Under the pieces are notes generated by a model, which saw only the letters and a program-made list of their open reading frames with translations, was not told the DNA's origin and searched no databases. A program made the translations under genes and the position numbers. Positions 50,786 through 59,184 of a stretch of 64,000 nt of DNA are shown here, piece after piece (the stretch's first letter is position 1; the number at the start of each line of letters is the position of its first letter). Location: NCBI RefSeq assembly GCF_014529705.1, contig NZ_JAANIH010000027.1:1-64000 (forward strand), given 5' to 3'. Source of the stretch: Bradyrhizobium campsiandrae. GTDB lineage: Bacteria; Pseudomonadota; Alphaproteobacteria; Rhizobiales; Xanthobacteraceae.

Positions 50786-52341
50786 TGGACGATGCGACGC
50801 ATCGTATGGTGAGCCATAAGCTGAAGAGCGCGGCCGAAATCGCCGCGCTGATCGGCCGCCGTCCGCGCGCCCGCAAGGTCATCATGTGCCACGGTACATT
50901 CGATGTCGTGCATCCCGGCCATGTCCGGCATCTGCTCTACGCCAAGAGCAAGGGCGACATCCTGATCGCGAGCCTGACCGCCGACGCGCATATCCTGAAG
51001 GCGAACTTCCGCCCCTTCGTGCCGCAGGAGCTCCGCGCCTTCAACCTCGCCGCGCTCGAGGCGGTCGATTACGTGATGATCGATCCGAAGCCGACGCCGA
51101 TCGACAACATCCGCCTGATCGAGCCCGACATCTTCGCCAAGGGTTACGAATACACCGCCGCAGGGCTGCATCCGCGCACCGCCGAGGAGAAGGAGGCCGT
51201 CGAGGCCTATGGCGGCGAGCTGATCTTCACGCCCGGCGACATCGTGTTCTCGTCCTCGCACATCATCGAGACGGCGCCGCCCTCGATCGCGACCGAGAAG
51301 CTCCTGACGCTGCTCTATGCCGAGCACCTCGATTTCGACAGCCTGCGCGGCGTGCTCGACCGTTTCCATGATCTGCGCGTCCACGTGATCGGCGACACCA
51401 TCGTCGACACCTACACCCGCTGCGCCGTGATCGGCGGAGGCACCAAGACGCCGACCATGAGCGTGCGCTTCGAGGAGAAGCAGGATTTCGTCGGCGGTGC
51501 GGGCATCGTCGCGAAACATCTCGCCAGCGCCGGCACGCGCGTGACTTTCTCCACCGTGCTCGGCGATGATGCGACCGCAGAATTCGTCAAGCAGGATCTT
51601 GGTACGACCGACATTGATTTCCACGCCGTGATCGATCCGAACCGGCCGACGACCAACAAGGACGTCATCGTCGCCGCCGGACATCATCTGCTCAAGGTCG
51701 ACCGCGTCGACAACCGGCCGATCCCGGAGCGCATTCTGCGCACCCTGATCGATCGCATCGCGTCGGTGCCGGCCGACATCGTCGTGTTCACGGATTTTCG
51801 GCACGGCATCTTCAACCGCGAGACCATTCCGCATCTGGTCAAGGCGATCCCGAAGACCGCGTTCCGGGTCGCGGATTCGCAGGTGGCGAGCCGCTGGGGC
51901 AACATCCTCGAATTCCAGGGGTTCGATCTGATCACGCCAAACGAGCGTGAGGCGCGGTTCGCGCTGGGCGACCAGGATTCGGTGGTGCGGCCGCTCGGCA
52001 CCGAACTGTACCGCCAGGCGCACTGCAAGACGCTGCTGCTCAAGCTCGGTCCGCGCGGCCTGATGGCCTTCCGCGGTGAGCCGAAGGGCGACGAGGATGT
52101 CCGCTCCTTCTTCGCCGTCGACAGCTTTGCCGATAACGTCGTCGATGCCGTCGGCTCGGGCGACGCCCTGCTCGCCTATGCCGCACCGGCGATGTACCTC
52201 ACCGGCAACGCCGTCGTGGCCGCCGTGCTCGGCTCGCTCTCCGCCGCGGTCGCCTGCGAGCATCAGGGCAATGTCCCGACCGAGCCGAACGACATTCTCG
52301 ACAAGATCGACCGTCTCGAGCGGCAGGCGCAGTACCGCTGA
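50782..52341 (+). CDS. Bifunctional nucleotidyltransferase/PfkB kinase (HldE-like, domains swapped)
   Basis: The 519-residue fusion has an N-terminal cytidylyltransferase-like domain (CHGTFDVVHPGHVRHL, HxGH at 44-47) and a C-terminal PfkB/ribokinase domain (VGGAGIVAKHLASAG, then GSGD at 458-461 with catalytic Asp). E. coli HldE carries the kinase first and the nucleotidyltransferase second, so the order here is reversed. Both activities would turn heptose 7-phosphate into bisphosphate and, after GmhB, NDP-heptose. ATG 50782 overlaps the previous stop by 4 bases. Confidence 0.88.
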   Translation: MMDDATHRMVSHKLKSAAEIAALIGRRPRARKVIMCHGTFDVVHPGHVRHLLYAKSKGDILIASLTADAHILKANFRPFVPQELRAFNLAALEAVDYVMIDPKPTPIDNIRLIEPDIFAKGYEYTAAGLHPRTAEEKEAVEAYGGELIFTPGDIVFSSSHIIETAPPSIATEKLLTLLYAEHLDFDSLRGVLDRFHDLRVHVIGDTIVDTYTRCAVIGGGTKTPTMSVRFEEKQDFVGGAGIVAKHLASAGTRVTFSTVLGDDATAEFVKQDLGTTDIDFHAVIDPNRPTTNKDVIVAAGHHLLKVDRVDNRPIPERILRTLIDRIASVPADIVVFTDFRHGIFNRETIPHLVKAIPKTAFRVADSQVASRWGNILEFQGFDLITPNEREARFALGDQDSVVRPLGTELYRQAHCKTLLLKLGPRGLMAFRGEPKGDEDVRSFFAVDSFADNVVDAVGSGDALLAYAAPAMYLTGNAVVAAVLGSLSAAVACEHQGNVPTEPNDILDKIDRLERQAQYR

Positions 52342-52348
52342 GGTCGCG

Positions 52349-53278
52349 ATGAAAGTCATCGTCGTCGGGTACGGCGTCCAGGGCCACAAGCGCTTCAGGG
52401 TCGCGGGCGAAGACGCGGTCGGGATCGTCGACCCCGTCACGCCGGAGGCCAACTGGCGACGCCTCGAAGACGTTCCTGCCGACAGCTTCGATGCGGCCAT
52501 CGTCTGCACGCCTGATGCCCCCAAGATCGAGCTGCTGCGCTATCTGCTCGAGCGCGGCAAGCATGTGCTGGTGGAGAAGCCGCTATTTGCCGCCAACGGT
52601 GACGAACTTCGCGCGCTGGAAGCCCTGGCCCGACGGACAGGCGCCCTGTGCCTCACCGCCTACAATCATCGATTTGAGCCGCATTTCGTGCGGATGCGCG
52701 CGCTGCTGCAATCCGGCCGGCTTGGTTCGGTCTATCGCTGCCGCATGTTCTATGGCAACGGCACCGCGCGGCTGGTGCGCAACTCGGTCTGGCGCGACAG
52801 CGGCGACGGCGTGCTCGGCGATCTCGGCTCGCATCTGCTCGACACCGTGCGGTTCTGGTTCGGTGATGTCGCCGATACCTTCCGCATCGTCTCGGCTGAA
52901 AGGTTCGAGAACCGCGCACCTGACCACGTGGTGATCGCCGCCGAGGGGCGCCCGCAGATCGAACTCGAGATGACCCTGTTGTCGTGGCGCAATCATTTCA
53001 CCTGCGACATCTTCGCCGAGCATGGCTCGGCTCATATCGAATCGCTGTGCAAATGGGGCCCGAGCAGCTTCATTCACCGCACCCGCGTGCTGCCGAGCGG
53101 CCGTCCGCCGGAGGAGAGCCAGGTCCTGGTGCAGGACGATCCGACCTGGGCGCTGGAATACGCGCACTTCAAGCAGCTCTGCGAAGTGCGCGCGGCGACC
53201 GATCTCGCCAATGACATCTGGCTGCATCGCGCGCTGATGCGGCTCGGCGATGAGATTCGAGCGGGGAGGGCTGCATGA
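52349..53278 (+). CDS. Gfo/Idh/MocA family oxidoreductase
   Basis: The 309-residue NAD(P) oxidoreductase has VVGYGVQGHKRF, the core GKHVLVEKPLF (catalytic Lys), TAYNHRFEPHFVRMRALLQSGRLG and GSHLLDTVRFWFGD. These proteins oxidise or reduce hydroxyls of sugar nucleotides, for example at C-3. It overlaps the next gene by 4 bases. Its place between the HldE-like and UGDH-like genes suggests a tailoring oxidation on the NDP sugar. Confidence 0.88.
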   Translation: MKVIVVGYGVQGHKRFRVAGEDAVGIVDPVTPEANWRRLEDVPADSFDAAIVCTPDAPKIELLRYLLERGKHVLVEKPLFAANGDELRALEALARRTGALCLTAYNHRFEPHFVRMRALLQSGRLGSVYRCRMFYGNGTARLVRNSVWRDSGDGVLGDLGSHLLDTVRFWFGDVADTFRIVSAERFENRAPDHVVIAAEGRPQIELEMTLLSWRNHFTCDIFAEHGSAHIESLCKWGPSSFIHRTRVLPSGRPPEESQVLVQDDPTWALEYAHFKQLCEVRAATDLANDIWLHRALMRLGDEIRAGRAA

Positions 53279-54549
53279 CCCTGCTCCGCATCGCCTATGC
53301 CGGCATGACGCATCTCGGCCTCTGCTCGGCGGTCGCCGCCGCCGCCCAGGGTTTTGCGACACTCGGCTTCGATGCCGATGCGCACCTGGTCGGCCGCGTC
53401 GCCGCAGGCGAATTGCCGGTGCGGGAGCCCGGGCTCGATGATCTCTTGCGTGCGCACCGCGGCCGCATCAGCTTCTCCGCAGACGCGGCGGCGATGCGCG
53501 CATGCGACCTCGTCTATGTCGCTCCGGACGTCCCGACCGATAGCACCGGCGTCAGCGATCTCGGCAGCATCGGAGCCCTGCTCGACCTCGTGCTCGCCAA
53601 CACGCGCGACGATGCCACGATCGTCATTCTGAGCCAAGTGCCGCCGGGCTTTACCCGGGCCCGACAGCGTCCCGGCCGCACCATTCTCTATCAGGTCGAA
53701 ACGCTGGTGTTCGGCCGCGCGGTCGAGCGCGCCACGAAGCCCGAGCGCTTCATTCTAGGCTGCCTCGATCCGGAGGCGCCATTGCCGTCCGCCTGGCAGA
53801 GCTTTCTCGAATCCTTCGGCTGCCCTCTGCTGCCGATGCGGCTGGAGAGCGCCGAGCTTGCAAAGATCTCCATCAATTGCGCGCTGGCGGCGTCCGTTAC
53901 CACCGCCAATACGCTCGCTGAACTCTGCGAGCGCGTCGGCGCCGATTGGTCGGAGATCGCGCCGGCATTGAAGCTCGATGGGCGCATCGGCCCCTATGCC
54001 TATCTCGCGCCCGGGCTGGGTCTCGCCGGCGGCAATATCGAGCGCGATCTCGCCACCGTGATGCGGCTGTCGGACCAGCACGGCACCGATTCCGGCATGA
54101 TCCGCGCCATCGTCGCCAACAGCGTCCATCGCAAGGATTGGGCGCATCGCGAGCTGGACGAGGCCTTGCTGGCGACAGCGCCGCAAGCCCGCATCGGCGT
54201 GCTCGGTCTCGCCTACAAGGAAAACACGCATTCGGTGAAGAATTCGGCCGCACTGGCCCTGATCGCGCAGCTCGCCGCATGGCCGGTGCGTGCCTTCGAC
54301 CCGGCCGTGCCTGCTTCCGCTGCACAGCATCCGAATGTGACGGCCGCTTCGAGCGCGCTCGACGCCGCGCGCGATGTCGATGCGCTCGCGATCATGACCC
54401 CCTGGCCTGAGTTCCGCGCGCTCGCCCCCGCCGATCTGGCGCGCCTCATGCGCGGGCGGCTGGTTCTCGATCCCTACCGCGTGCTCGACGCAGCGGCCGC
54501 GCGCATGGCCGGGCTTGATTACCGCACGCTCGGCGCACGAGCGTCGTGA
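53275..54549 (+). CDS. UDP-glucose/GDP-mannose dehydrogenase homologue lacking catalytic Cys
   Basis: The 424-residue protein has the three UGDH domains: N-terminal AYAGMTHLGLCSAVAAAAQGF, middle ESAELAKISINCALAASVTTANTLAELCERVGADW and C-terminal GVLGLAYKENTHSVKNSAAL. In UGDH the middle domain ends GFGGSCFPKD, where Cys makes the thiohemiacetal. Here it reads PGLGLAGGNIERDLATV, so the Cys is absent. Full four-electron oxidation to a uronate is therefore unlikely. It may do a two-electron oxidation or only bind. It overlaps the previous gene by 4 bases. Confidence 0.85.
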   Translation: MTLLRIAYAGMTHLGLCSAVAAAAQGFATLGFDADAHLVGRVAAGELPVREPGLDDLLRAHRGRISFSADAAAMRACDLVYVAPDVPTDSTGVSDLGSIGALLDLVLANTRDDATIVILSQVPPGFTRARQRPGRTILYQVETLVFGRAVERATKPERFILGCLDPEAPLPSAWQSFLESFGCPLLPMRLESAELAKISINCALAASVTTANTLAELCERVGADWSEIAPALKLDGRIGPYAYLAPGLGLAGGNIERDLATVMRLSDQHGTDSGMIRAIVANSVHRKDWAHRELDEALLATAPQARIGVLGLAYKENTHSVKNSAALALIAQLAAWPVRAFDPAVPASAAQHPNVTAASSALDAARDVDALAIMTPWPEFRALAPADLARLMRGRLVLDPYRVLDAAAARMAGLDYRTLGARAS

Positions 54550-54559
54550 CCCGAACTGG

Positions 54560-55225
54560 ATGATGCCAATGGCTGAAGTGGACCTCCTCTCCAAACTGCC
54601 GCGCGGCAAGCGCAATCTCTCGGCGCGCGCCACCGCCAAGACCGAGGAGCACATCCGCATCTCCCGCGAATATGGCGAGACCTATTTCGACGGACCGCGC
54701 GAATATGGCTATGGCGGCTATCGCTATGACGGACGCTGGGTGCCGGTGGCGCGGGACTTCATTGAGCACTTCTCCCTAAAACCGGGCGATCGCGTGCTCG
54801 ATGTCGGCTGCGCCAAGGGCTTTCTGGTCAAGGATTTCATGATTGCCTGTCCGGGACTCGAGGCTTTCGGTCTCGACATCTCCCGCTATGCCCTGATGCA
54901 TTGCGAGCCTGAGACGATCGGCCGCCTGCATCTCGGCAACGCGCTGGAGCTGCCGTTCCCTGACAACAGCTTCGCCTGCGCGACCTCGCTCAACACCATT
55001 CACAATCTCGACCGCGCCGGCTGTATCCAGGCGCTGAAGGAAATCCAGCGCGTCTCGGGCGGCCGCGCCTTCGTGCAGGTCGATTCCTATCGCACGCCGG
55101 AGCAGAAGGCTGTCTTCGAGGAGTGGGTGCTCACCGCCCGCTTCCACGACTATCCCGAAGGCTGGATCGCGCTGTTTGGCGAAGCCGGCTATACCGGCGA
55201 CTATTTCTGGACGATCATCGAGTAG
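54560..55225 (+). CDS. Class I SAM-dependent methyltransferase
   Basis: The product of about 221 residues has GDRVLDVGCAKGFLVKDF (SAM motif I), FGLDISRYAL, LGNALELPFPDNSFACATSLNTIHNL and CIQALKEIQRVSGGRAFVQVDSY. The N-terminal 60 residues (EYGETYFDGPREYGYGGYRYDGR) are Tyr/Gly-rich. ATG candidates at 54560, 54563 and 54569 are hard to separate. It probably methylates the sugar or its carrier. The substrate is unknown. Confidence 0.82.
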   Translation: MMPMAEVDLLSKLPRGKRNLSARATAKTEEHIRISREYGETYFDGPREYGYGGYRYDGRWVPVARDFIEHFSLKPGDRVLDVGCAKGFLVKDFMIACPGLEAFGLDISRYALMHCEPETIGRLHLGNALELPFPDNSFACATSLNTIHNLDRAGCIQALKEIQRVSGGRAFVQVDSYRTPEQKAVFEEWVLTARFHDYPEGWIALFGEAGYTGDYFWTIIE

Positions 55226-55240
55226 GACGAGGACGCTGTC

Positions 55241-56086
55241 ATGACCCAAGCCAGCTTCACCCAAGCGAGCTTTACTCAAGCCAGCTTCGATGCAAAGGCG
55301 GCGCGAGCGCGCTGCCAGCGCTACCGCCGGCGTATCCTCGACATCTCGCAGCGCGTCTCGGCGCTGCATATCGGCGGCGCGTTCTCCTGCACCGAGATCG
55401 TCGACGGCATCTACAATGAGCTGATGCGCAAGCCAGGACTGTCCTCGCCCGACACGTTCCTGATGTCGAAGGGCCACGGCTGCATGATCCAGTATGTCGT
55501 GCTGGAGGAACTCGGCGTGCTCTCGCGGGCCGATCTCGACGCCTATTGCACGCCGCACGGCCGCCTCGGCGTGCATCCGGATTATGGCAATCCCGGCATC
55601 GAGGCCTCGACCGGCTCGCTCGGCCACGGCCTGTCGATGGTGGTGGGCATGGCCCTCGCCGAGCGCGGCAGGCGCCGTGACGGCATGATCTACACCGTGC
55701 TCAGCGACGGCGAGACCCAGGAGGGATCAACCTGGGAGGCCGTGCTGATGGCGTCCTCGCTGAAGCTGACCAACATCGTCGCCTTCATCGACAACAACGA
55801 TTTTCAGAGCCTCGGGCGCACCTCCGAGACCCATCCCTCGCTGTATCCGCTGGCCGCGAAGTTCGAGGCGTTCGGCTGGGAGACGGCTGAGATCAACGGC
55901 CACGATTCCGCGGCGATCTTCCACGCGGTGACGACACGCAAGGGCGACCGGCCGCTGATGGTGGTGGCGCGCACCACCAAAGGCAAGGGCGTCAGCTACA
56001 TGGAAAACGCACCGATCTGGCACTATCGCGCGCCGAACAAGGACGAGTATGCCCAGGCGATCCGCGAGTTGGAGACACAGGCGTGA
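55241..56086 (+). CDS. Transketolase N-terminal (ThDP-binding) subunit
   Basis: The 281-residue subunit has MSKGHGCMIQYVVLEELG, GNPGIEASTGSLGHGLSMVVGMALAERG and the ThDP/Mg motif SDGETQEGSTWEAVLMASSLKLTNIVAFIDNNDFQ. It pairs with the next gene as a split transketolase, overlapping it by 4 bases. Codons 2-16 are three tandem TQASF units. It moves two-carbon ketol units, fitting supply of C7 sugar phosphate or two-carbon branching of the cluster product. Confidence 0.92.
   Translation: MTQASFTQASFTQASFDAKAARARCQRYRRRILDISQRVSALHIGGAFSCTEIVDGIYNELMRKPGLSSPDTFLMSKGHGCMIQYVVLEELGVLSRADLDAYCTPHGRLGVHPDYGNPGIEASTGSLGHGLSMVVGMALAERGRRRDGMIYTVLSDGETQEGSTWEAVLMASSLKLTNIVAFIDNNDFQSLGRTSETHPSLYPLAAKFEAFGWETAEINGHDSAAIFHAVTTRKGDRPLMVVARTTKGKGVSYMENAPIWHYRAPNKDEYAQAIRELETQA
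55244..55288 (+). repeat. Triple 15-bp repeat encoding TQASF at the transketolase N terminus
   Basis: Three 15-base units encode Thr-Gln-Ala-Ser-Phe three times straight after the ATG (55244-55288). The units differ only at synonymous sites (gccagc, gcgagc), so the protein repeat is kept while the DNA has drifted. It is probably a disordered tail without enzymatic role. Confidence 0.85.
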
Positions 56087-56994
56087 GAAACACTTTTTCC
56101 GAGACGCTGTACGCTGAGGCGACCGCCAATCCCGAGGTCTACATTGTCGTCGCCGACATCTCGCCGGCCGGCAGCATGGCAAAGTTCTCCAGCGAATATC
56201 CTGAACGTTTCATCAATGTCGGCGTCGCCGAGCAGACCATGATCGGCATCGCCGCCGGTCTCGCGCTGAAGGGCTGCCAGCCCTTCGCCTACACGATCGC
56301 GACCTTCAGCCTCTACCGTCCGTTCGAGATGATCCGCGACGATCTCTGCTACCAGAACCTGCCGGTCACCGTGGTCGGCATGGGCGCAGGCGTGATCTAT
56401 TCGACCTTGGGCGGCACGCATCACACCCAGGAGGACATCGCGATTGCCTCGGCGCTGCCCAACATGCAGGTGCTCGCGCCCTGCGATCCCCTCGAATGCA
56501 TCGAGGCCACGCGCTGGTGCGCGCGGCAGAAGAACGGGCCGGTGTATTTGCGCATCGGCAAGGCTGGCGAGCCCGTGCTGACCGCGGACGCGGAGCCCTG
56601 GCAATTCGGCAAGCTGCGCTATCTGCGACGCGGCAGCGACGTCTGCATCCTCACCTATGGCGTGATTACGGCGATGGCGGTGGAAATTGCCGACAAGCTT
56701 ACGGCGCAGGGGCGCTCGGTTTCGCTGGTCTCGGCCCATACGCTCAAACCGCTCGATCGTGAGGGCATCAGTTCCGCCCTGCAACAGCACCGCCACGTCG
56801 TCGTCATCGAGGAACACGCGCCGCAGGGCGGCCTTGCCTCGCAGGTGAAGCAGATTGCCTGGGACGTCCGCGCCACCTGCCGGCTCGATACGTTCACCCT
56901 GCAGGATGCCTTCATCCACAATTACGGCTCGACCAATGATCTGCTCGCGGCGCACGGCCTGTCGCCCGAGCGGATCCTGGCCACGATCGGCTGA
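56083..56994 (+). CDS. Transketolase C-terminal (pyrimidine/transketolase-C) subunit
   Basis: The 303-residue partner has MRNTFSETLYAEATANPEVYIVVADI, GVAEQTMIGIAAGLALKGCQPFAYTIATF (catalytic Glu), and the C-terminal transketolase domain (VCILTYGVITAMAVEIADKL, VVVIEEHAPQGGLASQV). It completes the active transketolase with the upstream gene. Split enzymes of this type are known in catabolic and sugar-biosynthetic clusters. It is 9 bases from the next SDR gene. Confidence 0.92.
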   Translation: MRNTFSETLYAEATANPEVYIVVADISPAGSMAKFSSEYPERFINVGVAEQTMIGIAAGLALKGCQPFAYTIATFSLYRPFEMIRDDLCYQNLPVTVVGMGAGVIYSTLGGTHHTQEDIAIASALPNMQVLAPCDPLECIEATRWCARQKNGPVYLRIGKAGEPVLTADAEPWQFGKLRYLRRGSDVCILTYGVITAMAVEIADKLTAQGRSVSLVSAHTLKPLDREGISSALQQHRHVVVIEEHAPQGGLASQVKQIAWDVRATCRLDTFTLQDAFIHNYGSTNDLLAAHGLSPERILATIG

Positions 56995-57003
56995 GGTCGA
57001 ACG

Positions 57004-57882
57004 ATGCGCGTGCTCGTGACCGGCGTCTCCGGCTTCTCGGGCTGCGCAGTGGCGCGACGGCTGGCGAGCGCCGGCCATGATGTCGTCGGCACTCATCGCC
57101 GCGACACGGATTTTCTATCATCCTTGCGAGACGTCAGGCGGCTGGAGCTGATCCGGACCGATCTGGCCGATGCGGGCCAGCTTGCCGGGCCGTTCGACGC
57201 CATCGTGCACACCGCGGCGACATCGCCCGCCCCGGGCGTCGACGTCGCAACGCTCGTGCGTGACAACATCGGTGCAAGTTTCGCGTTGATCGAGGCGGCC
57301 CGGCGCTGGCGCACCAGCCGCTTCGTCTTCTTCTCGTCGCTCTCCTATTATGGCCGCATCGCGCAGGACGTCGTCGACGAGGCCACGCCGGTACGTGATC
57401 CCGACGCCTATGGCGCAACGAAGCTCATCGTCGAGCAGCGGCTCGCCGAGCTCCCGGCCGAATTTTCCACGCTGGCATTGCGCCTGCCGGGAATCGTTGG
57501 CCCAGGCGCGCATCGGAATTGGCTTTCAGGCGTGGCGTCGCGGCTGCGGGCCGGCAAACCGATACGTGCATTTCATCTCGACCGGCCCTACAACAACGCA
57601 GCTCATATCGATGACATCGCCGCACTGATCCAAACCTTGCTGTCCCGCGAGCCCTCGGGTGGCTTTGGCGCGGCAGTTCTCGGCGCCGCCGGATCGCTGA
57701 CGGTACGCGAAATCATCGACCGCCTTGCACTGGCGCTCGGCGTGTCCGCCAAGATCGAAGAGATCGCCCCGACCAACACATCATTCACGCTCTCGAGCGC
57801 GCACGCCATCGCGCGCTACGACTACCAGCCATCGGAGATCGGCGCGATGATTGATCGCTATGGCCGTGAGATCAAGGGCTAG
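57004..57882 (+). CDS. NAD-dependent epimerase/dehydratase (extended SDR) 3
   Basis: The 292-residue SDR has VLVTGVSGFSGCAVARRLASAGHDVVGTHR, AIVHTAATSPAPGVDVATLV, FFSSLSYYG with catalytic Ser/Tyr and YGATK, and RLPGIVGPGAHRNWL. It is shorter than the other two SDRs and closer to dTDP-4-keto-reductases. It ends the plus-strand sugar run, and its stop overlaps the convergent radical SAM gene by 4 bases. Probably the reductase of a 4-keto sugar. Confidence 0.85.
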   Translation: MRVLVTGVSGFSGCAVARRLASAGHDVVGTHRRDTDFLSSLRDVRRLELIRTDLADAGQLAGPFDAIVHTAATSPAPGVDVATLVRDNIGASFALIEAARRWRTSRFVFFSSLSYYGRIAQDVVDEATPVRDPDAYGATKLIVEQRLAELPAEFSTLALRLPGIVGPGAHRNWLSGVASRLRAGKPIRAFHLDRPYNNAAHIDDIAALIQTLLSREPSGGFGAAVLGAAGSLTVREIIDRLALALGVSAKIEEIAPTNTSFTLSSAHAIARYDYQPSEIGAMIDRYGREIKG

Positions 57883-59036
57883 GCGCGATCATCCTCGCGA
57901 TAGCAGCCCTTGCACACTTCGGGGATGCGACCCTCGCGGTGCTCCTTGCGAAAGGTCTCGTAGGCCTCGCCGTGCCAGAGCGCGACGAGATCCTCGGCGT
58001 TGCCGAAGTCCACGACCTCGGGGTTGGCGATGGTGCAGCAGGGAACGGCGCGCATGTCGGAGGAGACGTAGAGCCGCTCGAACGGCCATGGGCAGAGCTT
58101 GTCGGTCTTGCGCCAGCTGTATTTGTCGGTGACGTTCCAGAACGCCACGCGCACGCCGAGCTCGCGGCCGCGTGCCATCAACCGCTCGCAAAGCTCTTCG
58201 GTAAAGGCGTTCTCCGCGACGATGTCGCGGAGCGCCTCGCCCCATTTGTCCTGGCCCCAATTGGTGAGGTCGAGCGAGAAGGCAAGGCTGGTGAAGCCGG
58301 CTTCGGCGGCAAGCTCGACGAATTCAGGCAGCTGGTGCCGGTTGGACTGCTGGACCACCACCCACATCTTGGTGCGGTCGACACCGCGCTCGCGGGAATA
58401 GGCGTTGATCAGCTTGCAATTGGCGATGACGCGCGAAAACACCGATCCACGCCGGATGCTCTCGAACGTCGCTTCGTCCGCGCCGTCGATCGAAATCTGC
58501 ACCTCGTTCGGATCGGCGTCGATCAGCCGGCGGTAGTTCTCCCGCAGATGCAGCAGCGAGGCATTGGTGGTGGTGCGCACCCAGATCTCGCGCTCGCGCG
58601 CATGGCGGAGCATGGCGAGATAGGCATCGCCCTGCATCAGCGGCTCGCCCATGCCCTGGAGCTTGATCTCGATCAGGCCGTATTGCTGGTCGAGCAGTGC
58701 CTTGAAGCTCTCGAGCGGCATGTCGCTGGCCCGCTGGCCTTTGTGCCAGTCGCTGACCTGACACATGGTGCAGCGAAAATTGCAGCGGCTGACATTCTCG
58801 ATATCGAGCTTGATCGGCAGGTAGTCGACGATCCTGCGATCAGTCCGCGCGCGCAGATATTTTTCGTAATTGGCGCGGCGGCGCGGATCGAAGGCAAGGG
58901 CGCGCTCACGCTGGGCTGCGTAGGCGGCCGAACCCATCGAAGGCTCCGGCGCCGGCAGGTTGCGCAGGAAAACGGTGCTGGCGGCAGCACCTTGTGTCGG
59001 GGCTGGTCGTTCGATCGTATCGACGTCGTGGGCCAT
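57879..59036 (-). CDS. Radical SAM/SPASM domain protein
   Basis: The 385-residue enzyme has the radical SAM cluster motif CNFRCTMC (about residues 83-90), GMGEPLMQGDAYLAMLRHA, and a C-terminal SPASM region with CPWPFERLYVSSDM, VPCCTIANPEVVDFGN and CKGCY that would hold auxiliary Fe-S. It could epimerise, dehydrogenate or modify a sugar or peptide. It overlaps SDR 3 at the stop codons and is the last member of the cluster, transcribed toward it. The substrate is unknown. Confidence 0.88.
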   Translation of the reverse strand: MAHDVDTIERPAPTQGAAASTVFLRNLPAPEPSMGSAAYAAQRERALAFDPRRRANYEKYLRARTDRRIVDYLPIKLDIENVSRCNFRCTMCQVSDWHKGQRASDMPLESFKALLDQQYGLIEIKLQGMGEPLMQGDAYLAMLRHAREREIWVRTTTNASLLHLRENYRRLIDADPNEVQISIDGADEATFESIRRGSVFSRVIANCKLINAYSRERGVDRTKMWVVVQQSNRHQLPEFVELAAEAGFTSLAFSLDLTNWGQDKWGEALRDIVAENAFTEELCERLMARGRELGVRVAFWNVTDKYSWRKTDKLCPWPFERLYVSSDMRAVPCCTIANPEVVDFGNAEDLVALWHGEAYETFRKEHREGRIPEVCKGCYREDDRA

Positions 59037-59184
59037 TTGCGTCCGTCGCGGCGGGATCCCGGGATCCGGGGTGTCTGAGCAGAACGCAAAACTGATTCGG
59101 GTTAAAATCGACCATCATTCGCGCAACGTGGCAAGGCCCGGCCCGATCGCTCCGTAAAACTCCGGTGGATCGGCGCCGCCGCGT

